A stretch of 44,002 bases of DNA from an uncultured Pelagibacteraceae bacterium. GTDB lineage: Bacteria > Pseudomonadota > Alphaproteobacteria > Pelagibacterales > Pelagibacteraceae. The position numbers were made by a program, and so were the translations under genes. The notes beneath the pieces were generated by a model, which did not search any database, was not told where the DNA came from, and worked only from the letters and a program-made list of their open reading frames with translations. Within the stretch, counting starts at the first letter, position 1, and every line of letters begins with the position of its first letter. Of this stretch, positions 16,495 through 23,682 are shown piece after piece. Location of the stretch: contig CACDSX010000008.1 of NCBI GenBank assembly GCA_902555655.1, forward strand, positions 1 through 44,002, given 5' to 3'.

Positions 16495-17866
16495 TTATCA
16501 AATTTGATTTTGGAATTGTCTGGCTGTTCTCACCTTTAACGCCTTTGAGGTTTTTAATAGTGACAGTATTATCTTCAAACTCATTTTCTCCACAAATTAT
16601 TGCAACGGATAATTCACGCTTATTTGCCAGTTCGAGCTGCTTTCCAAGATTTTTTTTAGTACTTAAAAATACTTCAGCACTAATATTATTTTCTCTTAAT
16701 AAATCAACTATTTCATAATAACTCTTCAAATATTTTTGATCCATTACACAAACCAAAACAGGTTTTTGATCTTCTACTTTAGTTTGATTAAGCTGCATTA
16801 ATGCAAATAATAATCGATCAACTCCAAAACTAATTCCTGTCCCAGGGACATCAACTCCCCTAAATCTTGAAATAAGTTTGGCATACGAGCCTCCAGAACA
16901 AACGCTGCCCAACTCTATTTCCTTGCCTTTATTATTAGTAACTTTGAAATTTAAGTTAGTTTCTACAATAAAATCTGAATAATAAGCAAGTCCCCTCACT
17001 ATAGTGAAATTTGTTTTAACTTGTTTTAAATTTAATCCATATTCAAGAATTTGAAATACATTTTCTAATTCTTTTATTCCTTCTTGAGATAAAGGATTTT
17101 TTAAAGTTTCTTTTAATTCTTTTAAATCTTTTATTTTAAGAAAATTTAATATTTGTGTTGCTTGATTATCTGATAACTCAGCTCCTTTTGTTATAGCACC
17201 ACTTTTATCTTTTCTCTCTTTTTTGAGTAAATCTTCAACTCCTTTAAGGCCAAATCCAGGTTTATCGAGTTTATCTATAGCTCGAATGACTTTAGTTTGT
17301 TTTTCTTCAGAAATTTTTAATTCATTAATTAATCCTTGAACTATTTTTCTATTACTTACATTGATGGTAAATTGATCTTTGTTTAATCCAAAATCTGTTA
17401 ATGTGCTTGATATTAAATTACAAAGTTCTGCATTTGCTTGAGCAGGATTAACATTCCCAATAATATCAAAGTCTGCTTGCATAAATTCTCTATATCGACC
17501 GTTTCCTGCTTTTTCATTTCTAAATACATTTTGAATTTGATATCGCTTAAAGATTGATGGAAGTTCTTGATTGTTTTGAGCATAAAATCTTGCAAGTGGG
17601 CTTGAAAGATCATAACGAAGAGTTATATTTTTGTCTCCATCATCAAATGAGAATACATCAGACATAGGATTAGTCTCGTCTTCTGCAAGAAAAGATCCTA
17701 TATTTTCACTAAATTCAAATGAGGGAGTTTCAAGAGCTTCTGCTCCAAACTTAATAAAGTTTTTCTCAATAGCCTTTAACAGCTTTTTCTTAAGAAGAAC
17801 TTTTTTTCCCCATCGATCTTCAAATCCTGAAGGTAATCCAGGAACTAATTTATTTTCTTTATTCAT
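16472..17866 (-). CDS. hisS: Histidyl-tRNA synthetase
   Basis: Charges tRNA-His. 464 residues from ATG at 17866; the frame runs back to 17899, but that would place the start inside tRNA-His. Class II motifs: GLPSGFEDRW, LRYDLSSPLARF (motif 2), FRNEKAGNGRYREFMQADFDIIG, and GTGISFGVDRL (motif 3). The histidine-binding block reads RGLAYYSDFIVE, where E. coli and most bacteria have RGLDYY. This D-to-A form is found in an alphaproteobacterial HisRS type associated with tRNA-His lacking G-1, which matches the tRNA next door. The ATG is five bases after the tRNA CCA end. Confidence 0.95.
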   Translation of the reverse strand: MNKENKLVPGLPSGFEDRWGKKVLLKKKLLKAIEKNFIKFGAEALETPSFEFSENIGSFLAEDETNPMSDVFSFDDGDKNITLRYDLSSPLARFYAQNNQELPSIFKRYQIQNVFRNEKAGNGRYREFMQADFDIIGNVNPAQANAELCNLISSTLTDFGLNKDQFTINVSNRKIVQGLINELKISEEKQTKVIRAIDKLDKPGFGLKGVEDLLKKERKDKSGAITKGAELSDNQATQILNFLKIKDLKELKETLKNPLSQEGIKELENVFQILEYGLNLKQVKTNFTIVRGLAYYSDFIVETNLNFKVTNNKGKEIELGSVCSGGSYAKLISRFRGVDVPGTGISFGVDRLLFALMQLNQTKVEDQKPVLVCVMDQKYLKSYYEIVDLLRENNISAEVFLSTKKNLGKQLELANKRELSVAIICGENEFEDNTVTIKNLKGVKGENSQTIPKSNLINEIKKLI

Positions 17867-17871
17867 TTTTT

Positions 17872-17946
17872 TGGTACCCGGGCTGAGAATCGAACTCAAA
17901 CTTAAAGTTCCACAAACTTTCGTGCTAACCGTTACACCACCCAGGC
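17872..17946 (-). tRNA. tRNA-His (anticodon GTG), CCA encoded, no G-1
   Basis: 75 bases including CCA. Acceptor GCCTGGG/CCCGGGT (G1-U72 and U4-G69 wobbles), D-stem GTGT/GCAC with AACGGTTA loop, anticodon stem AAAGT/ACTTT with loop TTGTGGA (GTG at 34-36), four-base variable region, T-stem TTGAG/CTCAG with a normal TTCGATT loop. The discriminator is A73. The base before G1 is T, so the extra G-1 that marks most bacterial tRNA-His is not encoded. It heads the hisS-hisZ-hisG unit. Confidence 0.93.
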
Positions 17947-17982
17947 ATTCCTTGTTTTTATATTATTTTTATGTGGATTAAA

Positions 17983-17993
17983 ATTATATTATA
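17983..17993 (-). promoter_or_regulatory. Candidate -10 region for tRNA-His/hisS
   Basis: Two overlapping TATAAT hexamers on the minus strand (17988-17993 and 17983-17988), 37-47 bases upstream of tRNA-His. No good -35 lies 16-19 bases upstream; that position is taken by the 16-base palindrome at 17999-18014. This would fit a promoter that depends on a bound factor, but AT-rich DNA yields such hexamers by chance. Confidence 0.35.
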
Positions 17994-17998
17994 AATAA

Positions 17999-18014
17999 AT
18001 AGCCTATAGGCTAT
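17999..18014. promoter_or_regulatory. Perfect 16-base palindrome, possible operator
   Basis: ATAGCCTATAGGCTAT reads the same on both strands. It sits where the -35 region of a tRNA-His/hisS promoter would be, in the only sizeable non-coding gap of the window. Its G+C content is higher than the flanks, which makes chance less likely. It could be an operator or the stem of an RNA element. Confidence 0.4.
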
Positions 18015-18016
18015 GG

Positions 18017-18040
18017 AAACAGATTCTGTGAAAACTGTTT
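18017..18040. other. Hairpin in the gap between tRNA-His and cspA
   Basis: AAACAG at 18017-18022 pairs with CTGTTT at 18035-18040 around a 12-base loop. No T-run follows on either strand, so it is not a simple terminator. With the adjacent palindrome it forms a compact structured stretch; no known RNA family recognised. Confidence 0.35.
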
Positions 18041-18119
18041 GAAGTTACTTTAAATGTAATATTTATAATCATGAGCAGTCTTTTAGACAAAAATTGGGAT
18101 TATTCAACCCATAAAAGAA

Positions 18120-18154
18120 AAGGACGTCTATCTATTTACTAGAAAAACGTCCTT
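18120..18154 (-). terminator. Probable intrinsic terminator of cspA
   Basis: Eight-base stem AAGGACGT (18120-18127) / ACGTCCTT (18147-18154) with a loop of about 19 bases. On the minus strand the stem is followed by TTCTTTT. It lies 15 bases after the cspA stop. The loop is long for a classical terminator. It is one of very few terminator candidates in the window. Confidence 0.55.
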
Positions 18155-18168
18155 AAAAAATTTTAAAA

Positions 18169-18381
18169 TTAATCTATTTTTTTTAAATTTACAGCTGATG
18201 GGCCTTTAGGACCATCTTCAAGAGTAAACTCTAATTTGTCACCTTCATTTAAATACCTCATACCTGCAGCTTTAACTGCGCTTGCATGTACAAATGCATC
18301 TTTTTCTTTATCTTCTCTCTCAATAAAGCCAAAGCCTTTTTTTCCGTTAAACCATTTAACAGTTCCTTTTAATGTACTCAT
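18169..18381 (-). CDS. Cold shock domain protein (CspA family)
   Basis: 70-residue single OB-fold RNA/DNA chaperone. RNP1 KGFGFI (14-19) and RNP2-type DAFVHAS (~28-34; usual DVFVHxS), plus the start GTVKWFNGKKG. Normal length. It lies downstream of tRNA-Phe and ends before a probable terminator. Csp paralogues cannot be told apart here, so no symbol is given. Confidence 0.95.
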   Translation of the reverse strand: MSTLKGTVKWFNGKKGFGFIEREDKEKDAFVHASAVKAAGMRYLNEGDKLEFTLEDGPKGPSAVNLKKID

Positions 18382-18457
18382 CTTATTTCTTAGTCCTTTA
18401 TTTTATTTAATATCATCTAAAATTAATTTCTTTTTTGAGAATTTCAAGATATTTTGG

Positions 18458-18532
18458 TGGTGCCTCGGGAAGGATTCGCACCTCCGACACAAGCCTTTTC
18501 AGGGCTCTGCTCTACTCCTGAGCTACCGAGGC
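18458..18532 (-). tRNA. tRNA-Phe (anticodon GAA), CCA encoded, unusual D/T-loop pair
   Basis: 75 bases including CCA. Acceptor GCCTCGG/CCGAGGC, D-stem GCTC/GAGC, anticodon stem GAGCC/GGCTT with loop CTGAAAA (GAA), T-stem GGAGG/CCTTC. The T-loop reads TGCGAAT instead of TTCGAAT, so the near-invariant U55 is G. The seven-base D-loop AGGAGTA has A where G18 is expected. The 18-55 contact is therefore changed on both sides, while G19-C56 is kept. It begins six bases after the infA stop and is likely cut from the same transcript. Confidence 0.9.
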
Positions 18533-18538
18533 AAAAAA

Positions 18539-18754
18539 TTAACCTCTAAAGATTATTCTGCCTTTTGTGAGATCGTAAGGTGTCATTTCTACTGTAACGT
18601 TATCGCCTTGCAATACTCTAATTCTATTTTTCCTCAACTTACCTGCAGTGTGGGCGGTAACTTTTGCTCCATTCTCGAGTTCAACCCTAAACATAGCATT
18701 CGGAAGTAAATCAATTACTTTCCCTTTAAATTCAAGTAAATCTTGCTTTGCCAA
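18539..18754 (-). CDS. infA: Translation initiation factor IF-1
   Basis: 71-residue OB-fold factor that binds the 30S A site. Family blocks: [27 protein letters not shown] (visible as MFRVELENG and [10 protein letters not shown]), [18 protein letters not shown]. The start [11 protein letters not shown] is as expected. Two bases separate it from hisD, and tRNA-Phe follows after six. The hisD-infA link is common in Alphaproteobacteria. Confidence 0.96.
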   Translation of the reverse strand: MAKQDLLEFKGKVIDLLPNAMFRVELENGAKVTAHTAGKLRKNRIRVLQGDNVTVEMTPYDLTKGRIIFRG

Positions 18755-18756
18755 AT

Positions 18757-20040
18757 TTATTTTCTCCTAATTCTTTTTATTACAGATTGAGCATGTCCTG
18801 CTAACCCTTCGTAATTTGCAAGAGTTATAACTGATGGTCCAAGACTTTCAATACCCTTTTTAGATAAGTTTATGTAGGAAATCCGTTTATAAAATTCATT
18901 AACACTTACACCACTTGAATATTTTGCAGAACCATTAGTTGGTAGTATGTGGTTAGATCCAACATTGTAGTCTGTCATTGCCATAACAGCATATTTTCCT
19001 AAACAAACAGATCCAGAACTTTTAATTTTTGTTACAAATGAATTATAATTTTTAACATTAAGCTCCAAGTGCTCAGGTGCTATTTTATTTACAACATCAA
19101 TTATTTTCTTATCAGAATTAATGTACATTAAAATTCCATTGCTTGAGAGGCTTTGTCTTGCAGTAGAAGATCTTGGAATTTCCTTTAATTGTTTGACAAT
19201 TTCATTTTGAACTTTATCTATTAAGGATTTATCTTTTGAAATTAAAATACATTGTGCAAGATTATCATGTTCTGCTTGTCCAATTAAATCACTTGCAACC
19301 CACTCTGGATTTGAAAATTTATCACAAACAATGGTGACCTCAGAAGGACCTGCAGTCATTCCTTCAATACCAACATCGCCAAAAACTTCTTTTTTAGCAG
19401 CTGCCACATAAGTGTTACCGGGTCCTACTATTTTATTAACTTTATTTATTTTCTTTGTTCCATAAGCTACAGCTGCAATTGCAGAAGGTCCACCTATTGA
19501 ATAGATTTCTTTAATTTTACATTTATGTGCCGCATACAATACTGCTGGATTTTGTTTTCCTTTAAATCCAGGATTAATCATCACAATTCTTTTAACTCCT
19601 GCAACAATCGCTGGAATTGCATTCATTAATACACTTGATGGATATGAAGCTGTTGAACCTGGTACATAAATTGCAACAGACTCTAAAGGTATATATTTAT
19701 ATTCAAGTTTATTTTTAAACTTATCAACGTATGAGATATTCTTAAATTTTTGAAGTGAATGAAATTTGTAAATTCTATTATAAGCAATATCAATTGCTTG
19801 TTTTACTTTTTTATTCAGTGATTTTATTGAATTAGAAACTTGTTTTTGAGAGGGAACAATTACATTGTTTTGATTAAATCTCTTTTCATATTTTACCAAT
19901 GCTTTATCTCCATTTTTTCTGACATCTTTAATGATGTTTGTCACTGAAATTGAATTAGACTGAATCTTATTTTTTCTTTTTAGTAGTAAAATATCTAAAG
20001 ATTTATCAAAATTCTTACTATTAATATTTAATTTTTTCAT
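18757..20040 (-). CDS. hisD: Histidinol dehydrogenase
   Basis: Last two oxidations of histidine synthesis (histidinol to histidine, NAD, zinc). 427 residues, normal length. Blocks: [49 protein letters not shown] (seen as [11 protein letters not shown] and MTAGPSE), QAEHDNLAQ with zinc-binding Gln/His, APEHLEL, and [13 protein letters not shown]. It overlaps the DUF2948 gene by four bases. Confidence 0.95.
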   Translation of the reverse strand: MKKLNINSKNFDKSLDILLLKRKNKIQSNSISVTNIIKDVRKNGDKALVKYEKRFNQNNVIVPSQKQVSNSIKSLNKKVKQAIDIAYNRIYKFHSLQKFKNISYVDKFKNKLEYKYIPLESVAIYVPGSTASYPSSVLMNAIPAIVAGVKRIVMINPGFKGKQNPAVLYAAHKCKIKEIYSIGGPSAIAAVAYGTKKINKVNKIVGPGNTYVAAAKKEVFGDVGIEGMTAGPSEVTIVCDKFSNPEWVASDLIGQAEHDNLAQCILISKDKSLIDKVQNEIVKQLKEIPRSSTARQSLSSNGILMYINSDKKIIDVVNKIAPEHLELNVKNYNSFVTKIKSSGSVCLGKYAVMAMTDYNVGSNHILPTNGSAKYSSGVSVNEFYKRISYINLSKKGIESLGPSVITLANYEGLAGHAQSVIKRIRRK

Positions 20041-20435
20041 AAATTTTTAATTTCACTTTGATCTTCAAGTCTTACTTCAATTGTTTCAGTAGTCAAAGCA
20101 ATGTGTGCATTGTTATTAAAAATAAGATTTATTTCATAATCGTTATTATTTTTCAAATAATCAATCCCTATTAACTCTAAAATCATTTCTTGGTTCGATT
20201 GATCAATGTTTTTTGATCGAACTTTATCAATAAAGTCAAACCTGCAAATACTATTGATTTTTTTATCCTCTTGATTTGTTTCAATTTTTGTTCTTTCAAT
20301 CGATATTAAAAAAACTTTGTTTGATATTAAATATTTAATATCTGCAACTTTAACCTTAGCTCCTGAGCTACAAGCTGAAATCATTTGTAATCCTTCTTGA
20401 TCATTTGCAATTATTTTAGCTAAATATTTGCTCAT
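20037..20435 (-). CDS. DUF2948 family protein, function unknown
   Basis: 132 residues, soluble. It matches the DUF2948 pattern by eye: a start resembling 'LkLiAlDeEDLqviSAh.QDAvvkv.D', here AKIIANDQEGLQMISACSSGAKVKVADIKYL, and a later FDFIDKVRS segment. It is found between murA and hisD in many Alphaproteobacteria, and the same order is seen here. No function is known to me. TAATG junction with murA. Confidence 0.82.
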   Translation of the reverse strand: MSKYLAKIIANDQEGLQMISACSSGAKVKVADIKYLISNKVFLISIERTKIETNQEDKKINSICRFDFIDKVRSKNIDQSNQEMILELIGIDYLKNNNDYEINLIFNNNAHIALTTETIEVRLEDQSEIKNL

Positions 20436-21694
20436 TATTTAATTCTTTTAATTTTAACACCAATTTTTTTTAATTTATTTTCAAAGTTTTCAGCCCCACG
20501 ATCAAGATGATATATACGATCGACCTGACTAACTCCATCAGCTATCATAGCCGCAAGTACGAGAGCTATAGATGCACGAAGATCAGAACTCATAAGTGGA
20601 CATGCCTTAAACAAAGTATTTCCCTCAATAATTGCTTTATTATTCTTAATAATTATTTTTGCACCAAGTCTTCTTAATTCAGCAACATGCATAAATCTAT
20701 TTTCAAAAATATTTTCTGTTATAGTGCTTTTTCCATTTGCCTTACACATAAGAACCATTAATTGACTTTGTAAATCAGTTGCTACTCCAGGAAATTCTTT
20801 GGTTATAATATTTTTAATACTCTTTATTTTTTTTGGACCTTTAATAAAAATTTTATTATTAGTAGTTTTTATGTTAGCTCCAATTTTTTTTAATAAACCT
20901 AATTCTGTATTGATTATTTTAGGATTTACATTCTCTATTTCTAATTCTCCTCTATTGAGACAAGCTACTATACAAAAAGTTCCCGCCATTATTCTATCAG
21001 CCATGACAGAATATTCTGTTTTATTAAGAGAATTAACACCAATTATATTACAAGTTCTACCAGACCATTTTATATTTGCACCAGCCAAATTTAAAAAATT
21101 TGTTAGATCTTTTATTTCAGGTTCTATTGCACAATTTTTTAAAATTGTTTTCCCTTTTGCTAAACACGCTGCAATAATTGTATTTTCAGTTGCCCCTACG
21201 CTTATTTTAGGAAAATTTATCAAAGTGCCTTTAAGTTTTCCTTTTGATTTTGCTAAGATGTAGCCATCTTTTAAATGATAATTCATTCCTAATTTTCTTA
21301 ATGCTTGTAAATGATAATTTACAGGTCTAGCTCCTAGATTACACCCACCAGGTAAAGAACACTTAGAATTATAATGCTTTGTAATTAATGGTCCTAAAAC
21401 TAAAAAAGATCCTCTCATTTTTTTTACAATTGAATAGCTAGCAAAAGTTTTCATTTTTTTTTTATTAATAATCTTTACACTTCTCTTATCTTTTGAAAAA
21501 ATTACTTTTGAACCAAGAGATTGTAATAAAGAAATCATTGTATCAATATCCTTTACTCTCGGTAAATTTTTAATAACTACTGGCTGATCAAATAATAAAG
21601 TTGCAGCTAATATTGGAAGTGATGAATTCTTAGATGGTTCCACTGAAACCTTACCCTTGATTTTACAAGGACCTGCAATCAAAAATTTATCCAT
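20435..21694 (-). CDS. murA: UDP-N-acetylglucosamine 1-carboxyvinyltransferase
   Basis: First committed step of peptidoglycan synthesis: PEP plus UDP-GlcNAc. 419 residues. KNSSLPILAATLL (usual KNAaLpil), MRGSFLVLGPL, and the catalytic loop LPGGCNLGARPVNYH with the reactive Cys kept (fosfomycin target). Later: EFPGVATDLQSQ, RFMHVAELRRLGA, SSDLRASIALVLA and YHLDRGAENFENKL. All as in active MurA. Three bases separate it from dcd upstream. Confidence 0.95.
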   Translation of the reverse strand: MDKFLIAGPCKIKGKVSVEPSKNSSLPILAATLLFDQPVVIKNLPRVKDIDTMISLLQSLGSKVIFSKDKRSVKIINKKKMKTFASYSIVKKMRGSFLVLGPLITKHYNSKCSLPGGCNLGARPVNYHLQALRKLGMNYHLKDGYILAKSKGKLKGTLINFPKISVGATENTIIAACLAKGKTILKNCAIEPEIKDLTNFLNLAGANIKWSGRTCNIIGVNSLNKTEYSVMADRIMAGTFCIVACLNRGELEIENVNPKIINTELGLLKKIGANIKTTNNKIFIKGPKKIKSIKNIITKEFPGVATDLQSQLMVLMCKANGKSTITENIFENRFMHVAELRRLGAKIIIKNNKAIIEGNTLFKACPLMSSDLRASIALVLAAMIADGVSQVDRIYHLDRGAENFENKLKKIGVKIKRIK

Positions 21695-21697
21695 AAA

Positions 21698-22249
21698 CTA
21701 TTTAAATTTAGCTAAAGTAATGCCTGTTTGGCCCTGATATTTTCCATTTCTATCTGCGTAAGAAACTTCTGGTTGTTCACCTTGAAAGAATAAAATTTGA
21801 GCAGCTCCACTGTTCGCATATAATCTTATTTGATTACTTGTATGATTTGAGAATTCTAAGACAAGATTACCGCTCCAACCAGCCTCCAAGACAGTTGGTG
21901 GTGTTCCTAAACCACATCTAGCATAAGAAGATTTAGCTGTTACTAAACCTGTCACATTTCTAGGCATTTTGAAATATTCTAAACTACTTGCTAAAGCAAA
22001 AGAGTTTGGAGGAATTAGAATTGAGTCCTCACCTTTTACTGTGATAAAATTGTCTTCACTAAAGTTTTTAGGATCAGCAGTGGCACCTTTAATATTTGTA
22101 AATATCTTAAATTCAGAGCCACATCTTAAATCATACCCAAAAGAATTAAGTCCATGACTTATACCTTTGGCAACACTTTCATTTACAAATGGAGTAATCA
22201 TCTCCTGTTCTACAGCTAATTGTTTAATTTGCTTGTCGTTTAATATCAT
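21698..22249 (-). CDS. dcd: dCTP deaminase
   Basis: Deaminates dCTP to dUTP, feeding dTTP synthesis. 183 residues, normal for the trimeric Dcd/Dut fold. GINSFGYDLRCG-like block (GLNSFGYDLRCGSEF), LVTAKSSYARCGLG and EAGWSGNLVLEFSNHT with the catalytic Glu, ending IRLYANSGAAQILFF and KYQGQTG. Its first 26 bases overlap the end of the upstream 39-residue ORF. Confidence 0.94.
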   Translation of the reverse strand: MILNDKQIKQLAVEQEMITPFVNESVAKGISHGLNSFGYDLRCGSEFKIFTNIKGATADPKNFSEDNFITVKGEDSILIPPNSFALASSLEYFKMPRNVTGLVTAKSSYARCGLGTPPTVLEAGWSGNLVLEFSNHTSNQIRLYANSGAAQILFFQGEQPEVSYADRNGKYQGQTGITLAKFK

Positions 22250-22343
22250 ATTTTTTTTTATTTTTTTTTTGAAATATTTTTCTCTTTTTTAAATTTTTCT
22301 TAAGCGCTATACTTAAACGCTCAATTTTATCTTTGGTAATCAT
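22224..22343 (-). CDS. Small basic protein, 39 residues, coupled to dcd
   Basis: ORF starting MITKDKIERLSIALKKNL and ending KRQAN. Its ATG overlaps the stop of the upstream 67-residue gene (ATGA) and its end overlaps dcd by 26 bases, both typical of coupled genes. The core ALKKNLKKRK recalls small alphaproteobacterial proteins with an 'ALkkNLkrRK' motif; this is memory, not a search. It runs through A-tracts of 10 and 9, so the C-terminal frame depends on correct homopolymer length. Function unknown. Confidence 0.6.
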   Translation of the reverse strand: MITKDKIERLSIALKKNLKKRKIFQKKNKKKYDIKRQAN

Positions 22344-22543
22344 TCTTTGTTAGGATTTGTAAGAAAGTCTAGCGTTATTGGCTTAGAAGCATCTAATGAT
22401 TTTTGTTTTGGTTCTTCATTATTTTTGTTGCCTTCTTTAGCTAATCTCCTGGCTTTTTTTTCGGCAAGCTTTTTCTCTCTTTTCGCTTGCTTCTCCATTA
22501 GCTTAGCGCTTTTCGTAGATTTATAATCGTAATGAATTCCCAT
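22340..22543 (-). CDS. Small lysine-rich hypothetical protein, 67 residues
   Basis: Begins MGIHYDYKSTKSAKLMEKQ. A strongly charged helix (KQAKREKKLAEKKARRLAKEG, residues ~18-38) is followed by a low-complexity tail ending ITLDFLTNPNKE. Likely cytoplasmic, possibly nucleic-acid or ribosome associated from charge alone. First gene of the dcd-murA-hisD-infA run. I do not recognise a named family. Confidence 0.72.
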   Translation of the reverse strand: MGIHYDYKSTKSAKLMEKQAKREKKLAEKKARRLAKEGNKNNEEPKQKSLDASKPITLDFLTNPNKE

Positions 22544-22597
22544 AAAAATTCCTTATGTAGATATAAATCATATTAATCAAAAAATTAAGGCAATAAT

Positions 22598-22627
22598 TTG
22601 AGAAAAATGCTCTATATTCAATAAATT
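22598..22627 (+). promoter_or_regulatory. Candidate promoter of tRNA-Thr
   Basis: TTGAGA (22598-22603), an 18-base spacer, then TAAATT (22622-22627), 16 bases before the tRNA. The -35 fits the consensus at four of six positions. Weak evidence in AT-rich DNA, but the placement is right for a tRNA promoter. Confidence 0.35.
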
Positions 22628-22643
22628 ACAATTTGAAATAATT

Positions 22644-22717
22644 GCTCCTGTAGTTAAATGGTATAACAAGTCCTTGGTAAGGACTAGTTCCCTTGTCAGT
22701 AAAGGGTGGGAGCACCA
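22644..22717 (+). tRNA. tRNA-Thr (anticodon GGT), CCA encoded, atypical T-loop
   Basis: 74 bases including CCA. Acceptor GCTCCTG/TGGGAGC (T6-G67 and G7-T66 wobbles), D-stem GTTA/TAAC with AATGGTA loop, anticodon stem AGTCC/GGACT with loop TTGGTAA (GGT), T-stem CCCTT/AAGGG. The T-loop is GTCAGTA, so T54 and A58 of the standard TTCRA are both G, while T55 and C56 remain. All four stems close, so it is a plausible gene, but the T-loop may defeat scanners and function is less certain. It ends 10 bases before the convergent TVP38 gene. Confidence 0.8.
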
Positions 22718-22727
22718 TAATTATCGA

Positions 22728-23447
22728 TTATTTCTTGTAAAACATTTTTCTTAAAAAAATTGTAACTATAACTAGTAAAATAAAAATTATCAAAGGAACA
22801 TAAATATCTTTTGAAGAAATTAATTCTATTATATTAGGTGCCTCTAAATTCTCATCAATTAATTTTTCCAAACCACTGCCAATTGAGCAAATTAAAAATA
22901 CTTGAGGTAAAATACCAATCATAGTAGCCCAGAAAAAATTAAAAACCTTTACATTAAAAATACAAGGCAATACATTTGAGATTGCAAAAGGTATCCCTCC
23001 AATAAATCTATAAATTAACAAATAAATAAATTCTGATTTTTTAAATTTTTCATCTAAATTTTTAAATCTATTTAAAAATTTTTCTTTAACGAGATCTTTT
23101 AAAAAATAATTTGCAAAAAAATAGAGTAATGTTGCGCCTGAAGACAGACCCACAATAACAATTAACGCTCCTATCCATTTACCAAAAATGAATCCTCCAA
23201 AGACTGCAACTGGAGAACCAAAACCAGCAGCCAGAACCCAAATTATTGTGAATAGAAAAAAAATAATGGCTAGTAAAAATAAGTTAGATTGTTTTAATTC
23301 AAAAAAATAATCTCGGTTATTTTTTATAAATTCATAACTAGTAATCTCTTGAATGCTAAATTTAGAAAAAAAAAAATACAAAAACAGTCCAATCAACATT
23401 AGGTAAAATAAACCTATAAATAATTTAATTTTTTTAGCTTTTTCCAT
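22728..23447 (-). CDS. TVP38/TMEM64 (VTT/SNARE-associated) family membrane protein
   Basis: 239 residues with about five or six membrane segments: ~8-28, ~55-75, ~78-110, ~135-165, ~170-185 and ~215-235. The VTT/DedA-like core includes GSPVAVFGGFIFGKWIGALI, SSGATLLYFFANYF and the second re-entrant block YRFIGGIPFAISNVLPCIFNV. Related proteins act as lipid scramblases or in membrane homeostasis. The substrate here is unknown. Convergent with tRNA-Thr, divergent from rpmH. Confidence 0.85.
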   Translation of the reverse strand: MEKAKKIKLFIGLFYLMLIGLFLYFFFSKFSIQEITSYEFIKNNRDYFFELKQSNLFLLAIIFFLFTIIWVLAAGFGSPVAVFGGFIFGKWIGALIVIVGLSSGATLLYFFANYFLKDLVKEKFLNRFKNLDEKFKKSEFIYLLIYRFIGGIPFAISNVLPCIFNVKVFNFFWATMIGILPQVFLICSIGSGLEKLIDENLEAPNIIELISSKDIYVPLIIFILLVIVTIFLRKMFYKK

Positions 23448-23478
23448 TAATTGTTATCGTATTTGTAAAATCTTCTAT

Positions 23479-23507
23479 TTGCTATTTATATATTTAATTA
23501 CTATAAA
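23479..23507 (+). promoter_or_regulatory. Candidate promoter of the rpmH-rnpA-yidD-yidC run
   Basis: TTGCTA (23479-23484), exactly 17 bases, then TATAAA (23502-23507), 31 bases upstream of the rpmH ATG. It lies in the 91-base divergent gap between the TVP38 gene and rpmH. Two changes from consensus in the -35 and one in the -10. Confidence 0.5.
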
Positions 23508-23538
23508 GAGCCAAATTTAAAAAATATTACTCACATTT

Positions 23539-23679
23539 ATGAAAAGAACTTACCAACCATCTAAAATTAAAAGAGCTAGAAAACATGGTTTTAGATCAAA
23601 AATGAAGACTAAAGGTGGAAAAAAACTTTTAGCGAGAAGACGAGCAAGGGGAAGAAAATCCTTAACTGTTTCTGGTTAA
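23539..23679 (+). CDS. rpmH: 50S ribosomal protein L34
   Basis: 46 residues. [20 protein letters not shown] and [10 protein letters not shown] are the L34 signatures. Very basic and full length. It begins the rpmH-rnpA-yidD-yidC cluster found in most bacteria; three bases separate it from rnpA. Confidence 0.97.
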   Translation: MKRTYQPSKIKRARKHGFRSKMKTKGGKKLLARRRARGRKSLTVSG

Positions 23680-23682
23680 TAA

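Noticed and set aside
17867-17899. Longer hisS start upstream of 17866
   Set aside because: It would begin inside the tRNA-His gene; the family N-terminus is already complete from 17866.
18236-18709. 157-codon plus-strand ORF across cspA, tRNA-Phe and infA
   Set aside because: It is antisense to three solid genes, including a tRNA, and its protein has no recognisable pattern.
20799-21263. 154-codon plus-strand ORF inside murA
   Set aside because: Shadow of murA; hydrophobic by strand composition, with no start signal or family motif.
22251-22270. Runs of 9-10 T as a possible repeat or terminator
   Set aside because: No stem precedes them on either strand; they lie inside the small coding ORF and are ordinary for AT-rich DNA.
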